Positions 17,828-26,931 of a DNA stretch of 64,000 nucleotides are shown piece by piece. Location of the stretch: NCBI GenBank assembly GCA_016705685.1, contig JADJLB010000001.1, positions 310,001 through 374,000 of the forward strand, read 5' to 3'. Both the position numbers and the translations under genes were made by a program. This DNA is from Propionivibrio sp. GTDB lineage: Bacteria > Pseudomonadota > Gammaproteobacteria > Burkholderiales > Rhodocyclaceae. The notes under the pieces were generated by a model. That model did no database searches, was not told the origin of the DNA, and saw only the letters and a list, made by a program, of their open reading frames with translations. Position 1 is the first letter of the stretch, and each line of letters opens with the position of its first letter.

Positions 17828-18623
17828 ATGGATCAACGCCCGCCATCCAACAAGGGACATCAAGCCAGCTCCAAGCGAAGACTGCCATCGCTGTGGTTGT
17901 CGCATCTTCGGTCTCGCAGTCAGTCTGGTCGAGGGTGGCAGTTGTTGCGAATCATGCTATCTCGACACGCACAAGGACAGCAAAGCCGCATCTGTTCACG
18001 CCTACGAGGGCTTCGCCGAGGCGCTGACCACAGCACTTGATCTGCGAGAACACGAAACCGGGCTGCACTCGAAAAGAGTGGCTTGTCACACGCTGGTTCT
18101 AGCGCGCTATTTCATCACCGAACCGGCACACTTGCGTCGGGTTTATTGGGGCGCTCTGCTGCACGACGTGGGGAAGATCGGCGTTCCCGATGCCGTGCTG
18201 CTCAAACACGGGCCGCTTGACGAGAATGAATGGGCGCTCATGCGTGCGCACCCTGAGGCCGGAAGACGCATTCTGGTACCCATTCCGGCTTTCGACGAAG
18301 CCGCTCAGATCACTCTTTGCCATGAAGAGCGGTATGACGGCGGTGGTTATCCGGCAGGCCTGCGCGGCAGCGACATCCCCCTGGGAGCGCGGCTGTTCGC
18401 GGTGATCGACACGCTCGATGCCATGACCAATGATCGTCCCTACCGAAAAGCGCTGGATTTCGAAACAGCGAAAGCTGAAATCCAGCGCAAGAGTGGCAGC
18501 CAGTTTGATCCGCTCGCTGTCGAAGTGTTTTTGAAGGAAGAAGCCACGCTGCGCAACATGGTTGCTCTCAAGTGCGGCAATGCCGTGCTGACCATCGGAT
18601 CCAGAGAAACCGGCGGCGTCTGA
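17828..18623 (+). pseudogene. HD-GYP phosphodiesterase with Cys-rich N-terminus, one frameshift
   Basis: Codes for an HD-GYP protein, predicted to hydrolyse cyclic di-GMP. The domain is clear: ALDLREHETGLHSKRVA, GALLHDVGKIGVPD, CHEERYDGGGYPAGLRGSDIPLGARL and DALDAMTNDRPYRK-like end. The usual HHE is CHE here. The long frame has no in-frame ATG, GTG or TTG before GTG 18078, yet is plainly coding from about 17877 with a zinc-binding-like CHRCGC-x(14)-CCESC segment. Removing one base in CCAAGC at 17871-17876 joins it to ATG 17828 (MDQRPPSNKGHQASS). So either a single-base insertion has broken the gene, or the base is an assembly error, or a short form starts at 18078. It is placed behind a MerR-type promoter. 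Confidence 0.7.
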
Positions 18624-18698
18624 GCAGACGCTCTACTCAGCCACTTCGTGATATCGCAGCACAGGCGGCACGCGGCCCGCCAGCTGACCGGATTGTAA

Positions 18699-19421
18699 TC
18701 ACGGCGTCATCTACCGGAAAGCGCCGACCGCCTAGACTTGCAGTATCAAATGAACTTGAATGCCGGCCACTGGTGGCCACTGCATGATGAGCAAGGTCGT
18801 CCGGTTCCGGGTATCGAACTGACCCGCTTTGCTTATCAACCGGACGCATGGAGCGAGCCGCGCTGGGTGGTTGGGATCCGTCAGCACATTGATCAGCGCC
18901 AAACACCCAAGGGCAAAACGCTCAACTTATTTGCCGATGATCCCATCATTGGCCAGTGGCGTTTTTCAGCACTGGTGACCAATTTGGATTTGCCTGCAGT
19001 GCAAGTCTGGCGCTTGTATCGCGGTCGTGCGGATTGCGAGAATCGAATCAAAGAACTCAAATACGATTTTGCCGCTGACAGCTTCGTCATGAAGGACTTT
19101 TGGGCGACCGAAGCGGCCCTCAATACCGCCATGCTGGCCTATAACCTGATGAGCTTATTTCGCCATGTCTTACTCAAAACCAGCACCGTCAAACATTCAT
19201 CAAACTCGATCCAGCACACGCTGCAAACCCTGCGTTACCAACTCTTCGCCAAGCCCGCTTACATCACCACCGAAAGCCGAAAACCCATCTTGAATCTCGC
19301 ACTCGCTATGCAAAAACGCGCTTGGATGCAGGGACTCTGGGATGCCTCAAATCGCTTCGATATCCCCGCTAAATTCACTCCAATCTATGCCTCAGGGTGA
19401 GGTTCTAATGGAAAATCTCGG
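18699..19421 (+). mobile_element. IS1380-type transposase, 3' remnant of an insertion sequence
   Basis: The frame is open from 18699 and ends at 19400, giving about 220 aa from TTG 18738. It matches the C-terminal half of IS1380-group DDE transposases by memory of the family: WRLYRGRADCENRIKELKYDF followed by FWATEAALNTAMLAYNLMSLFR. The N-terminal part with the first catalytic Asp residues is missing, so it cannot transpose itself. The right end is probably near 19411-19421, where GAAAATCTCGG (reverse CCGAGATTTTC) resembles an IS1380/ISEcp1-like terminal repeat and where the ATPase sequence resumes. No left terminal repeat was found before 18738. Confidence 0.72.
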
Positions 19422-20753
19422 CTGAACGTCGAAGCGAAGCGGGTCGGCGGCGACACCGTGCTCAGCCAGATCGTCGACATGGTCGCCAACGCGCAACGCT
19501 CGCGCGCCCCGATCCAGAAGCTCGCCGACTCGGTCGCCGGCAAATTCGTTCCGGCGGTGATCGGCATCGCCATCCTGGCCTTCATTGCCTGGGCGATCTG
19601 GGGACCGGCGCCCGCGCTTTCCTATGGACTGGTCGCAGCCGTCGCCGTACTGATCATCGCCTGCCCGTGTGCGCTGGGGCTGGCGACGCCGATGTCGATC
19701 ATGACCGCCACCGGGCGCGGCGCGCAGGCCGGCGTGCTGATCAAGAATGCGGAAGCGCTGGAGCGCTTCGCCAGGGTTGATACGCTGATCGTCGACAAGA
19801 CCGGAACCCTAACCTTGGGCAAGCCGAAGCTGGTGGCGGTGCTGCCCGCTGATGGCCACGAGGAAGCCGAGGTTCTGCGCCTTGCCGCCAGCCTCGAACG
19901 CGGCTCTGAACACCCGCTGGCCGAGGCAATCGTCACCGGGGCGGAAGAACGCGGCGTAGAACTTGCCAAGGCCGAAGAATTCGAGGCACTCACTGGCAAA
20001 GGCGTCAAAGGTGTGGTCGATGGTCAGGCTGTTGCCCTGGGCAATGCGGCGCTGCTCACCGAACTGGGCGTGGGCGTGGGCCTGGATCGCGGCGCGTCCA
20101 GTGCGTTCGTCGAGGCGGCAAACGCTCGCCGCGATGAGGGCGAGACGGTGATGTTCGTCCTCATCGGCAGCGAAATCGCCGGCCTGGTCAGCGTCGCCGA
20201 CCCGGTCAAGGAGACCACGCTCGAAGCGCTCAAGGCGCTGCACGCCGAGGGTCTGAAGATCATCATGGCCACCGGCGACAACGAACGCACGGCGCGTGCC
20301 GTCGCGGGCCGCCTGGGCATCGACGAAATCCGCGCCGACGTACTGCCGGCGGACAAGGCACTGATCATCAAGGAACTGCAGGCCAAAGGCCACAAGGTCG
20401 CAATGGCCGGCGACGGCGTGAACGACGCTCCGGCGCTGGCGCAGGCCGATGTGGGCATCGCCATGGGTACCGGCGCCGACGTGGCTATCGAAAGCGCCGG
20501 ATTCACGCTGGTGAAGGGTGATCTGAATGGCATTGTGAGGGCGCGCCGCCTCTCCCGGGCCACCATGCGCAACATCAGGCAGAACCTGTTCTTCGCCCTG
20601 GTCTACAACGCGGCCGGCGTACCGGTAGCTGCCGGGGTGCTCTACCCCTTCCTCGGCATTCTGGTGTCGCCGATGTTCGCCGCCGCGGCAATGAGCCTGT
20701 CTTCGATCTCGGTGATCGGCAATGCGCTGCGGCTGAGAAGCGTCCGCATTTGA
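19422..20753 (+). pseudogene. Copper P-type ATPase missing its N-terminal half
   Basis: The coding sequence starts abruptly in [21 protein letters not shown], directly at the end of the IS remnant. It retains the membrane Cys motif [10 protein letters not shown] of P1B-1 copper pumps, the phosphorylation site DKTGTLT, the [10 protein letters not shown] (HP) motif, [21 protein letters not shown] and the last two membrane helices. It lacks the metal-binding domains, about four to five N-terminal helices and the TGE actuator domain, so it cannot pump. A GTG at 19458 could start a 431-aa fragment. The parent was a CopA/ActP-type Cu(I) exporter. Loss of this pump in an otherwise intact copper locus is notable. 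Confidence 0.82.
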
Positions 20754-20875
20754 GCATTGGCAAGATCGGGCGCTCTGTATATACATACCGCGTTATCCGT
20801 CTGGAACGAATGACGCCAGCAATGTGCGGCAGACACTGACCCCGAAAACGGGCCGTCCTCGTTTACACTTCAGGC

Positions 20876-21445
20876 ATGGAAGAATCGCGCACCGACGAGA
20901 CCCTCATGCTGGCTTATCGCGATGGTGATGCCGCCGCTTTTGAGGTGCTCTACGCGCGCTATCGCGGACGTTTGTTCCGTTACTTGCTGCACCAATGCGC
21001 TCAGCGCGAGCGGGCGGATGAAATGTTTCAGGAGGTATGGATGTCGGTCATTCGCGCCCGCCGCAATTACGAAGTGTCGGCCAAGTTTACGACCTGGCTG
21101 TTCAGAATTGCCCACAATCGGCTGATCGACGGTTATCGTGCGCGCGGCCGGCTTGCTGAATTTGAAGTCGACGTTGGCGACGACGATGAGAACCCCACGG
21201 ATTTTCCGTCACCAAGCAGCGAGCAACCGGAGCAGTTGTACGAGCGCGAACGCCTTGCCAGCCGCATGGTCGCGGCAACGGAAGCCTTGCCAGCCCCTCA
21301 GCGCGAAGCCTTTCTTCTAGCCGCCGAGGGCGGGTTGACGGTCGAAGAAATCGGCAACGCGACTGGCGCTGGTTACGAGACGGCAAAAAGCCGTCTACGC
21401 TACGCCTATGCGCGGCTACGCAGCGAGCTTAAGGATCTCCGATGA
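20876..21445 (+). CDS. ECF-type RNA polymerase sigma factor
   Basis: A 189-aa group IV (ECF) sigma factor. Region 2 is seen in EVLYARYRGRLFRYLLHQ, ADEMFQEVWMSVIRARRNY and FTTWLFRIAHNRLIDGYRAR, and region 4 in LPAPQREAFLLAAEGGLTVEEIGNATGAGYETAKSRLRYAYARLRSEL (given here as adjoining blocks). It recognises an ECF promoter, probably its own. The next gene overlaps its stop codon by ATGA and encodes a membrane protein in the position of an anti-sigma factor. The signal it answers is unknown; being just beyond the copper island does not prove a metal signal. Confidence 0.92.
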   Translation: MEESRTDETLMLAYRDGDAAAFEVLYARYRGRLFRYLLHQCAQRERADEMFQEVWMSVIRARRNYEVSAKFTTWLFRIAHNRLIDGYRARGRLAEFEVDVGDDDENPTDFPSPSSEQPEQLYERERLASRMVAATEALPAPQREAFLLAAEGGLTVEEIGNATGAGYETAKSRLRYAYARLRSELKDLR

Positions 21446-22311
21446 CGCGTCACGTCATTCCGCACAAGGACAATCCACTGGATTCGGGGCAGAGCGAAAT
21501 TCGTGCGCTCTATCGCGAAGGGGCCGGGACGGCCGAGCCAAGCTCAAAGCTGGATAGCGTCATTCTCGATGCCGCGCGGGCTGAATTGAAAGACGACAAG
21601 TCCTGGAAATCGGGGCGACAGATTCCGTGGTGGAAACGCTGGCTGCCCGCAACGTCGGCTATCGCCGTCGCGCTTCTCGGGCTGTCGGTCAGCTTGCACG
21701 TCATGGAGCACCCGGATACTGATCGGACGGAACCGTTCAGCATAGAATCGGCGCGTCCGCCCGACGGCAAACCTGCAGGCAATGCTCAGGAGCCGACAAC
21801 GGGCCTTCGTGATTTCTCGAAAGCTGACCAGAACAGGCCTGCCGTCATGCAACAGCACGTGACAGGATCAGAACCTGAAACCGATCGGAGCGCTCGGCCG
21901 GCAAGGCAAGAAGCGGACCGTCCTGGAGAAAAGAAGGCGCCATCAGCAATGGCACCACCTTCACCTGCTGCTGAGGTTCAGAAAGAAACCCGGCAATTCG
22001 AGGCAAACAAACCTCAGGAAATGCGTGACAAGGACGATGCCGGCTCAGCGGCTTCTGCGCTGGCCACGCCATCGGGCAAACTTGAGGCCAAGCGGCGTGA
22101 CGTCGGGTCCGCTGCGGTTACAGGGGAGGTTCCAGCCTCGAACTCAGCATTCAAGACCGCAGACGAAGCAGCTACTCCTGAAGCTTGGCTGCAACGCATC
22201 CGCGAACTGCTTGCCGCCAGACGATACGCTGAAGCCGAACTCAGTCTCGATCGGTTTCGTGCGCGTTACCCAGATTTTGTCGTGCCGGCCGATCTGAATC
22301 ATCCAAAATAA
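21442..22311 (+). CDS. Single-pass membrane protein, putative anti-sigma factor
   Basis: A 289-aa protein translated in an ATGA overlap with the ECF sigma gene. The N-terminal 68 residues are charged and cytoplasmic (SEIRALYREGAGTAEPSSKL, DAARAELKDD). One membrane helix follows (LPATSAIAVALLGLSVSLHV), then a long Pro/Ala/Glu/Lys-rich low-complexity periplasmic linker. A conserved-looking C-terminal block closes it (AWLQRIRELLAARRYAEAELSLDRFRARYPDF), helical and TPR-like. The topology and coupling suggest an anti-sigma partner holding the sigma factor at the membrane, but no zinc-binding HxxxCxxC anti-sigma motif is visible, so this is inference. Confidence 0.7.
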   Translation: MTRHVIPHKDNPLDSGQSEIRALYREGAGTAEPSSKLDSVILDAARAELKDDKSWKSGRQIPWWKRWLPATSAIAVALLGLSVSLHVMEHPDTDRTEPFSIESARPPDGKPAGNAQEPTTGLRDFSKADQNRPAVMQQHVTGSEPETDRSARPARQEADRPGEKKAPSAMAPPSPAAEVQKETRQFEANKPQEMRDKDDAGSAASALATPSGKLEAKRRDVGSAAVTGEVPASNSAFKTADEAATPEAWLQRIRELLAARRYAEAELSLDRFRARYPDFVVPADLNHPK

Positions 22312-22406
22312 GCCGGGCCGCCTTCTCGCCGATTTAACCCCGTTTGCCGAACTTCTCCGTTTATAGGATTGCGGACATCGCAACCCTTAACCTTACGGAG
22401 ATGATC

Positions 22407-23321
22407 ATGAACAAACCCAACTGTGTACGCGTTCTTATCGGTGTTTTAGGTTTCCTGGCTTTGTCCGGCTGCGCCCAGAACACACTGGCGGCCAGGCTGG
22501 TCGATGTGACGCTCGTCAATCGCAGTACGGGCGAACGACTCACCCCCTACCATCACCATGGCAAGCTTTATATCGCCGGAACCCCCGGCGACCATTACGC
22601 CATTGAGCTTCGAAACAACAGGAGCGAGCGCTTGCTCACCGTACTGTCCGTGGATGGCATCAACGCACTGACCGGCCAGACCGCCTCGGCGTTGCAATCG
22701 GGCTATGTGCTCGATGGCGGACAGCGCTATGGAATTAGCGGCTGGCGCAAGAGCATGGACGACGTCGCCCAGTTTGTGTTTACCGCACTCCCCAACAGCT
22801 ATGCGGCACGCACGGGCCGACCGGACAATGTGGGCGTTATCGGCGTTGCCGTGTACCGTGAGAAAGTGTTGCCGCCTCCGACCTATCCCGGCGCATCGAT
22901 AGCGTATCCGGCAACCGGCGAACCGCGGCGTTCTGAATCCGTTCGTGATCTTGACGAAGGCCCCGCTCGTCAAGCGGCCAATGCTCCGGCAGCCAAGTCG
23001 GAAAGTGCGGAAAGCTCGGGGCTCGGTGCTTCAGGCGCGCTCGCTGATCGGCGTGCCGATCAGGCCGATAAAGCAGTCGCTGCCCCTCCAGAGTTCGAGA
23101 AGAAAGCGAAACGACTTGGCACCGGTCACGGAGAGCGCGAGTATTCGCCGACGCGCTACACCGGTTTCGAACGCGCCAGTGACGCCCCCGATGAAATCAT
23201 CACGCTCTACTACGATTCGCGCAGCAACCTCGTCGCGCGTGGAATCATTCCCTCGCCGAGGCTGGCCGAACCTCAGCCCTTTCCACTCGGCAACCGGTTT
23301 GTTCCCGACCCGCACAGTTGA
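22407..23321 (+). CDS. Predicted lipoprotein of unknown function
   Basis: A 304-aa protein with a lipoprotein signal (VLIGVLGFLALSGC, lipobox LSGC). ATG 22407 is chosen over 22401 because GGAG at 22397-22400 is then 6 bases away. The mature N-terminal half looks like one folded domain (VDVTLVNRSTGERLTPYHHHGKLYIAGTPGDHYAIELRN, shown in part as VNRSTGERL and GDHYAIELRN; TVLSVDGINALTG). A polar linker follows, then a C-terminal strand pair (DEIITLYYDSRSNLVARGII). It follows the sigma/anti-sigma genes and ends at a strong terminator, so it may be the output or sensor of that unit. Not recognised as a named family. Confidence 0.72.
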   Translation: MNKPNCVRVLIGVLGFLALSGCAQNTLAARLVDVTLVNRSTGERLTPYHHHGKLYIAGTPGDHYAIELRNNRSERLLTVLSVDGINALTGQTASALQSGYVLDGGQRYGISGWRKSMDDVAQFVFTALPNSYAARTGRPDNVGVIGVAVYREKVLPPPTYPGASIAYPATGEPRRSESVRDLDEGPARQAANAPAAKSESAESSGLGASGALADRRADQADKAVAAPPEFEKKAKRLGTGHGEREYSPTRYTGFERASDAPDEIITLYYDSRSNLVARGIIPSPRLAEPQPFPLGNRFVPDPHS

Positions 23322-23357
23322 TTTTCCAGTCGATCGCACTCTGCTTCGTTCAGCATG

Positions 23358-23398
23358 AAAACCCCACCGATCATCGCCGATGATGGCTTGGGGTTTTT
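23358..23398 (+). terminator. Strong intrinsic terminator after the ECF unit
   Basis: AAAACCCC at 23358-23365 pairs with GGGGTTTT at 23390-23397. An inner ATCATC/GATGAT pair extends the stem, and a T-run closes the hairpin. It lies just after the lipoprotein stop and marks the end of the sigma factor transcript. Confidence 0.82.
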
Positions 23399-23537
23399 CG
23401 CAAAATAGTCGCCCAATCAGGGCTTCGGACTGCAATAGTGTGACGTATTTCCTTGTAAACACTCCATTTTCCTTTTAGTCTGGCATCGTAGCAAAGCCTT
23501 CACAGCGAGCGAAGTCAGTTTCTTGGAGCATGGCGTC

Positions 23538-23993
23538 TTGAGCGAAGCCAACAATACTTGCGAACTCTGCACCACAGCCGGTGGCGAACCGGTCTGGCAG
23601 GGTTCGCTGTGTCGTGTCGTTTTGATCGAAGAAGCAGACTACCCGGGATACTGCCGAGTCGTCCTCAATCGCCACGAACGTGAAATGAGCGATCTGCCGG
23701 GTGAGGAACAGCAGGAGATGATGCGGGTTGTATTCACCGTCGAAGCGGTTCTGCGTCGTCTCATCGATCCGGACAAGATCAACCTCGCCAGCCTGGGCAA
23801 CATTACCCCACACGTCCACTGGCATGTCATCCCGCGCTGGACGAAGGATCGTTGTTTTCCCAATCCGATTTGGGGTTTGGCGCAAAGATCAGATACGTCC
23901 ATAGCCGCGATGATCGATGTCCAAAAACTTAAACAAGCACTGGCCGAGCAACTCGGGGAGCCGAATGTCACATCCGATAGGAGTATTCCATGA
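23538..23993 (+). CDS. HIT-family nucleotide hydrolase/transferase
   Basis: A histidine-triad protein of about 151 aa. The catalytic motif HVHWHVIPRW is intact, preceded by the typical ITPHVHW strand, and the N-terminus has a Cys pair, CELC, as in many bacterial HIT proteins. TTG 23538 is taken as start since GGAG lies 9 bases ahead; TTG 23523 is an alternative. The enzyme class cleaves nucleoside phosphoramidates or dinucleoside polyphosphates; the in-vivo substrate is unknown. The following 533-aa gene overlaps the stop by ATGA, so the pair is co-translated. Confidence 0.85.
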   Translation: MSEANNTCELCTTAGGEPVWQGSLCRVVLIEEADYPGYCRVVLNRHEREMSDLPGEEQQEMMRVVFTVEAVLRRLIDPDKINLASLGNITPHVHWHVIPRWTKDRCFPNPIWGLAQRSDTSIAAMIDVQKLKQALAEQLGEPNVTSDRSIP

Positions 23994-25591
23994 ATGCCAT
24001 GACCCCGATAACCTTTGCGATTCGTGACCTGCAGACCGGGTGCGACATCATCTCACGCATTCCACTAGCCAACCCGCAGCAAGCGGCCATCGACCTGGAT
24101 CGCTTTCTCGATAGCCTGCTGCACTCCCCTCCCGATGGGGAAACGTATTTTCAGTTGCTTGAACACGCGCGAATACCTCTAGCTTTTGTCGCCGATGAGC
24201 TCGCCAAACGCTATCAGAACAAAGCACTTCCACTCGCTGAAATCGAAGAGGATGTCTTCAAGCAAGTCGTCGGCATCTGGTCAAAAACGGCCAAGGCCTA
24301 CGCCCATTGCGCCGAACACGATACGCCCGAGGAACAAGATGCCACCTACGCCCAGCGCGTGGCCATGATCCTGCATCGCTGCATCCACTACACAGGCATG
24401 GCGATTCTGGAACACCAGCGTGCGCGGCGTGAGCTGCCCTGGGGCTTGTGGCTGGAATTGCACGGCTACTACGGCAGTGCCGAAGAGTGGGGAGTCACTC
24501 ACCTGGCCATCCCGGATGCTTTGGATCCTTTTGGGCGGAGTACGAACTGCGTTTCCGCTTACATCAGCTTCCTGCTGTGCGATATGGCCGGCACTTATAG
24601 CCTCTCGATACGCGATCTGACGCTGGTTCGCCGCTGGGCCAACAACTGGTCGCCGCTTGTCAGCCTGCACCCGGCACAACCGGGAGATGTCCTGCCCCCG
24701 TACGTTGTCGACCTGATGCAGGATATGGCCCTGCGTCCCGTAGCCGAATGTTTGCAGACTGACCATCTGCGGCGTCTGGATACCACACGGCTGGCCATGC
24801 AGATTAGCCAGATCAGGAATGAATTGAAGCAAAAAATACCCCCGACACAACTGGCGCTGGGTGAAGATTGCACCGCTGGTCAGTGCAACCGTCTGCTCGA
24901 ACATCTTTCTCGTCCGTGGTCACAGGCGCGGGCGACGCGGAAATTCCGTCGCCATTCGACTTCAGGTATCACCAAACTGTGCACGGGTTTCGAGGAAATG
25001 CATTATTTCATCTCCGGCAAGGAGTTCGAGCAACCGGAAAACGTTCGCATCTATTCCCGACGGGAGTTTGAAAACCTGTTCGCTTTCCGGCACCAGACCG
25101 ACCCTCTGCAGGCGCTGCAGGTTCGTCAGGAACAACTCGCTTACGGCGTCGACCAATGGGAAGTGGTCAATCAGTCGGCCAATGGCTTCCGACTCGTTCG
25201 GAGTACATCCGGAAGGAAAATGATGCACGGCCAACTGCTCGCGCTCTGCCCACATGATGGAGAACGCTATCTGCTGGCGAAGAATACATGGCTGATGCAG
25301 GAAAAGAACGGCGGTTTGATCGCCGGAATAAAGGCGTTGCCCGGCCTGCCGGTTGCCACCTCGGCGCGTGTGCTTGAGCCTACGGGCGAAAGCCACAGCA
25401 AATACCACCGCGCCTTTCTGTTACCGGCCGTACCGTCAGTCGATGCCGAGCAATCTCTGGTGTTACCGCAAGGCTGGTTCCGCAGTGGTCGGGTTATCGA
25501 ACTATTTACCGACGGCGCTTGGCAGGTCAAGCTTCTTCACGTGCTCGACGACGGGCCGGGATTCGAGCGGGTCAGCTTCGTGGTTTGTTGA
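23990..25591 (+). CDS. Conserved hypothetical 533-aa protein coupled to the HIT gene
   Basis: A soluble 533-aa protein with no signal peptide or membrane helix. The N-terminal two thirds are helical (DLDRFLDSLLHSPPDGETYFQLLEHARIPLAF shown in part as FLDSLLHSPP; ILHRCIHYTGMAILEHQRAR; WGLWLELHGYYGSAEEWGV). The C-terminal 150 residues are strand-rich, with WEVVNQSANGFRLVRS and LPQGWFRSGRVIELF followed by WQVKLLHVLDDGPGFERVSF. That layout recalls PilZ-like or other beta-barrel domains, but the RxxxR and DxSxxG motifs of PilZ are not seen. ATGA overlap with the HIT gene. Function unknown; it appears to be an intact real gene. Confidence 0.8.
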   Translation: MNAMTPITFAIRDLQTGCDIISRIPLANPQQAAIDLDRFLDSLLHSPPDGETYFQLLEHARIPLAFVADELAKRYQNKALPLAEIEEDVFKQVVGIWSKTAKAYAHCAEHDTPEEQDATYAQRVAMILHRCIHYTGMAILEHQRARRELPWGLWLELHGYYGSAEEWGVTHLAIPDALDPFGRSTNCVSAYISFLLCDMAGTYSLSIRDLTLVRRWANNWSPLVSLHPAQPGDVLPPYVVDLMQDMALRPVAECLQTDHLRRLDTTRLAMQISQIRNELKQKIPPTQLALGEDCTAGQCNRLLEHLSRPWSQARATRKFRRHSTSGITKLCTGFEEMHYFISGKEFEQPENVRIYSRREFENLFAFRHQTDPLQALQVRQEQLAYGVDQWEVVNQSANGFRLVRSTSGRKMMHGQLLALCPHDGERYLLAKNTWLMQEKNGGLIAGIKALPGLPVATSARVLEPTGESHSKYHRAFLLPAVPSVDAEQSLVLPQGWFRSGRVIELFTDGAWQVKLLHVLDDGPGFERVSFVVC

Positions 25592-25601
25592 CCCTGCGCC
25601 G

Positions 25602-26903
25602 TCAATTGAGCAGGCAACGCCCGGGAAAGCGCGCCGCAAAGCGGCTGCCCTTGCCGGGCGTGCTTTCGATCTCCAGCGTGGCGTGATGGCGCGTCAATAC
25701 ATGCTTGACGATGGCCAGCCCCAGACCGGTCCCGCCGGTTTCGCGCGAACGGCTTCGATCAACGCGGTAGAAGCGCTCGGTCAGCCGTGGCAGGTGTTGT
25801 GCGCCGATACCGATGCCGGTGTCGGTCACGACAAATTCGCCGATTCCCTGATGGACACGCCATAGCATCTCGATGCTGCCGCCCGCCGGGGTGTAACGCA
25901 CGGCATTTCCGGCCAGATTGCTGAAGGCACTGCGTAACTCATTGGCATAACCCGCAAGCGCCGATGGCGCTTCGATACTCAGGGTAATCACATGCTGACC
26001 CGCCGAAAGCGCCTGCGCATCAGCCAGAATGCTGCGCAGCATTGGCTCCAGTTCCACCCGCTCTTCGTGGGGCGCCGGACCTCCCGACTCCAGCGACGAC
26101 AGGACCAACAGATCTTCAATCAATCGCTGCATACGCACGGTCTGTTCTCTAATGAGTTTCAGATAGTTCTTGATCTCGGCCATGCCGTAGATTTCATCGC
26201 CGTCGGCAAGCATCTCGGAAAACCCGGCAACTACGGTCAATGGTGTTTTTAGCTCGTGAGAAACGTTGGCGATGAAGTCGCGACGCATGGTTTCGGTTCG
26301 CTCGATCTGACTGATATCGCGCGAAACCAGCAGATTCTGGTCATCGCCGTAAGGAATGATCTGCAACATCAGGGTCAATCCATCGACGCGTCCGCCCCGA
26401 TAAATCAGTGGTTCAGTGTAGCGCCCACTGTCAAGATAGCTCACGAAGTCCGGATGTCGAATCAGGTTGGTCAAGGCCTGCCCTCGATCGGTGGCCGCCG
26501 AGAGGGCAAAGTGCGTTTCCGCGCGCTCGTTGAGCCAGTCGATGCGATGGTGCCGGTCAAAAGCGATGACGCCATCGGGCAACGCCTGGATGGCACGTCT
26601 GAAGTGTTCAAGCGTTTCTGAAAGCGACTGTTGTTGCCCTTGACGAATACGGACTCTGCGATGCAGCTCGGCGAAGGCAATTTCCCAAACTCCCCGCCCT
26701 CTCGGCACCGGGCTGTTGAGCGATGCCAGCAGCCAGCCCATCAACTGATGCAGATGAAGCAGATGCCAACACAGTAACAACAGCAGGCAAACAATGGCGG
26801 CAGCCAGGCCCCAGTTCAGCCCATAAAACAAGCTGATCGGTAAAGAAACGAAAAGCGTGATAGCCAACAACAGCCAAACGAAACGCACCCAAATCGTACT
26901 CAT
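25602..26903 (-). CDS. phoR: Phosphate regulon sensor kinase PhoR
   Basis: Membrane histidine kinase that controls PhoB according to phosphate supply. From ATG 26903 (MSTIWVRFVW) the 433-aa protein has two N-terminal membrane helices, a PAS domain (LPDGVIAFDRHHRIDWLNE) and the phospho-acceptor HELKTPLTVVAGFSEML. The ATPase boxes follow (NAVRYTPAGGSIE, VTDTGIGIGAQHLPRL and GTGLGLAIVKHVL). An in-frame start at 26963 would overlap phoB and is not preferred. It is 28 bases downstream of phoB on the same strand. No pstSCAB or phoU is in the window. Confidence 0.93.
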   Translation of the reverse strand: MSTIWVRFVWLLLAITLFVSLPISLFYGLNWGLAAAIVCLLLLLCWHLLHLHQLMGWLLASLNSPVPRGRGVWEIAFAELHRRVRIRQGQQQSLSETLEHFRRAIQALPDGVIAFDRHHRIDWLNERAETHFALSAATDRGQALTNLIRHPDFVSYLDSGRYTEPLIYRGGRVDGLTLMLQIIPYGDDQNLLVSRDISQIERTETMRRDFIANVSHELKTPLTVVAGFSEMLADGDEIYGMAEIKNYLKLIREQTVRMQRLIEDLLVLSSLESGGPAPHEERVELEPMLRSILADAQALSAGQHVITLSIEAPSALAGYANELRSAFSNLAGNAVRYTPAGGSIEMLWRVHQGIGEFVVTDTGIGIGAQHLPRLTERFYRVDRSRSRETGGTGLGLAIVKHVLTRHHATLEIESTPGKGSRFAARFPGRCLLN

Positions 26904-26931
26904 ACCCTGCACTCGACACGAATGACCAAGC

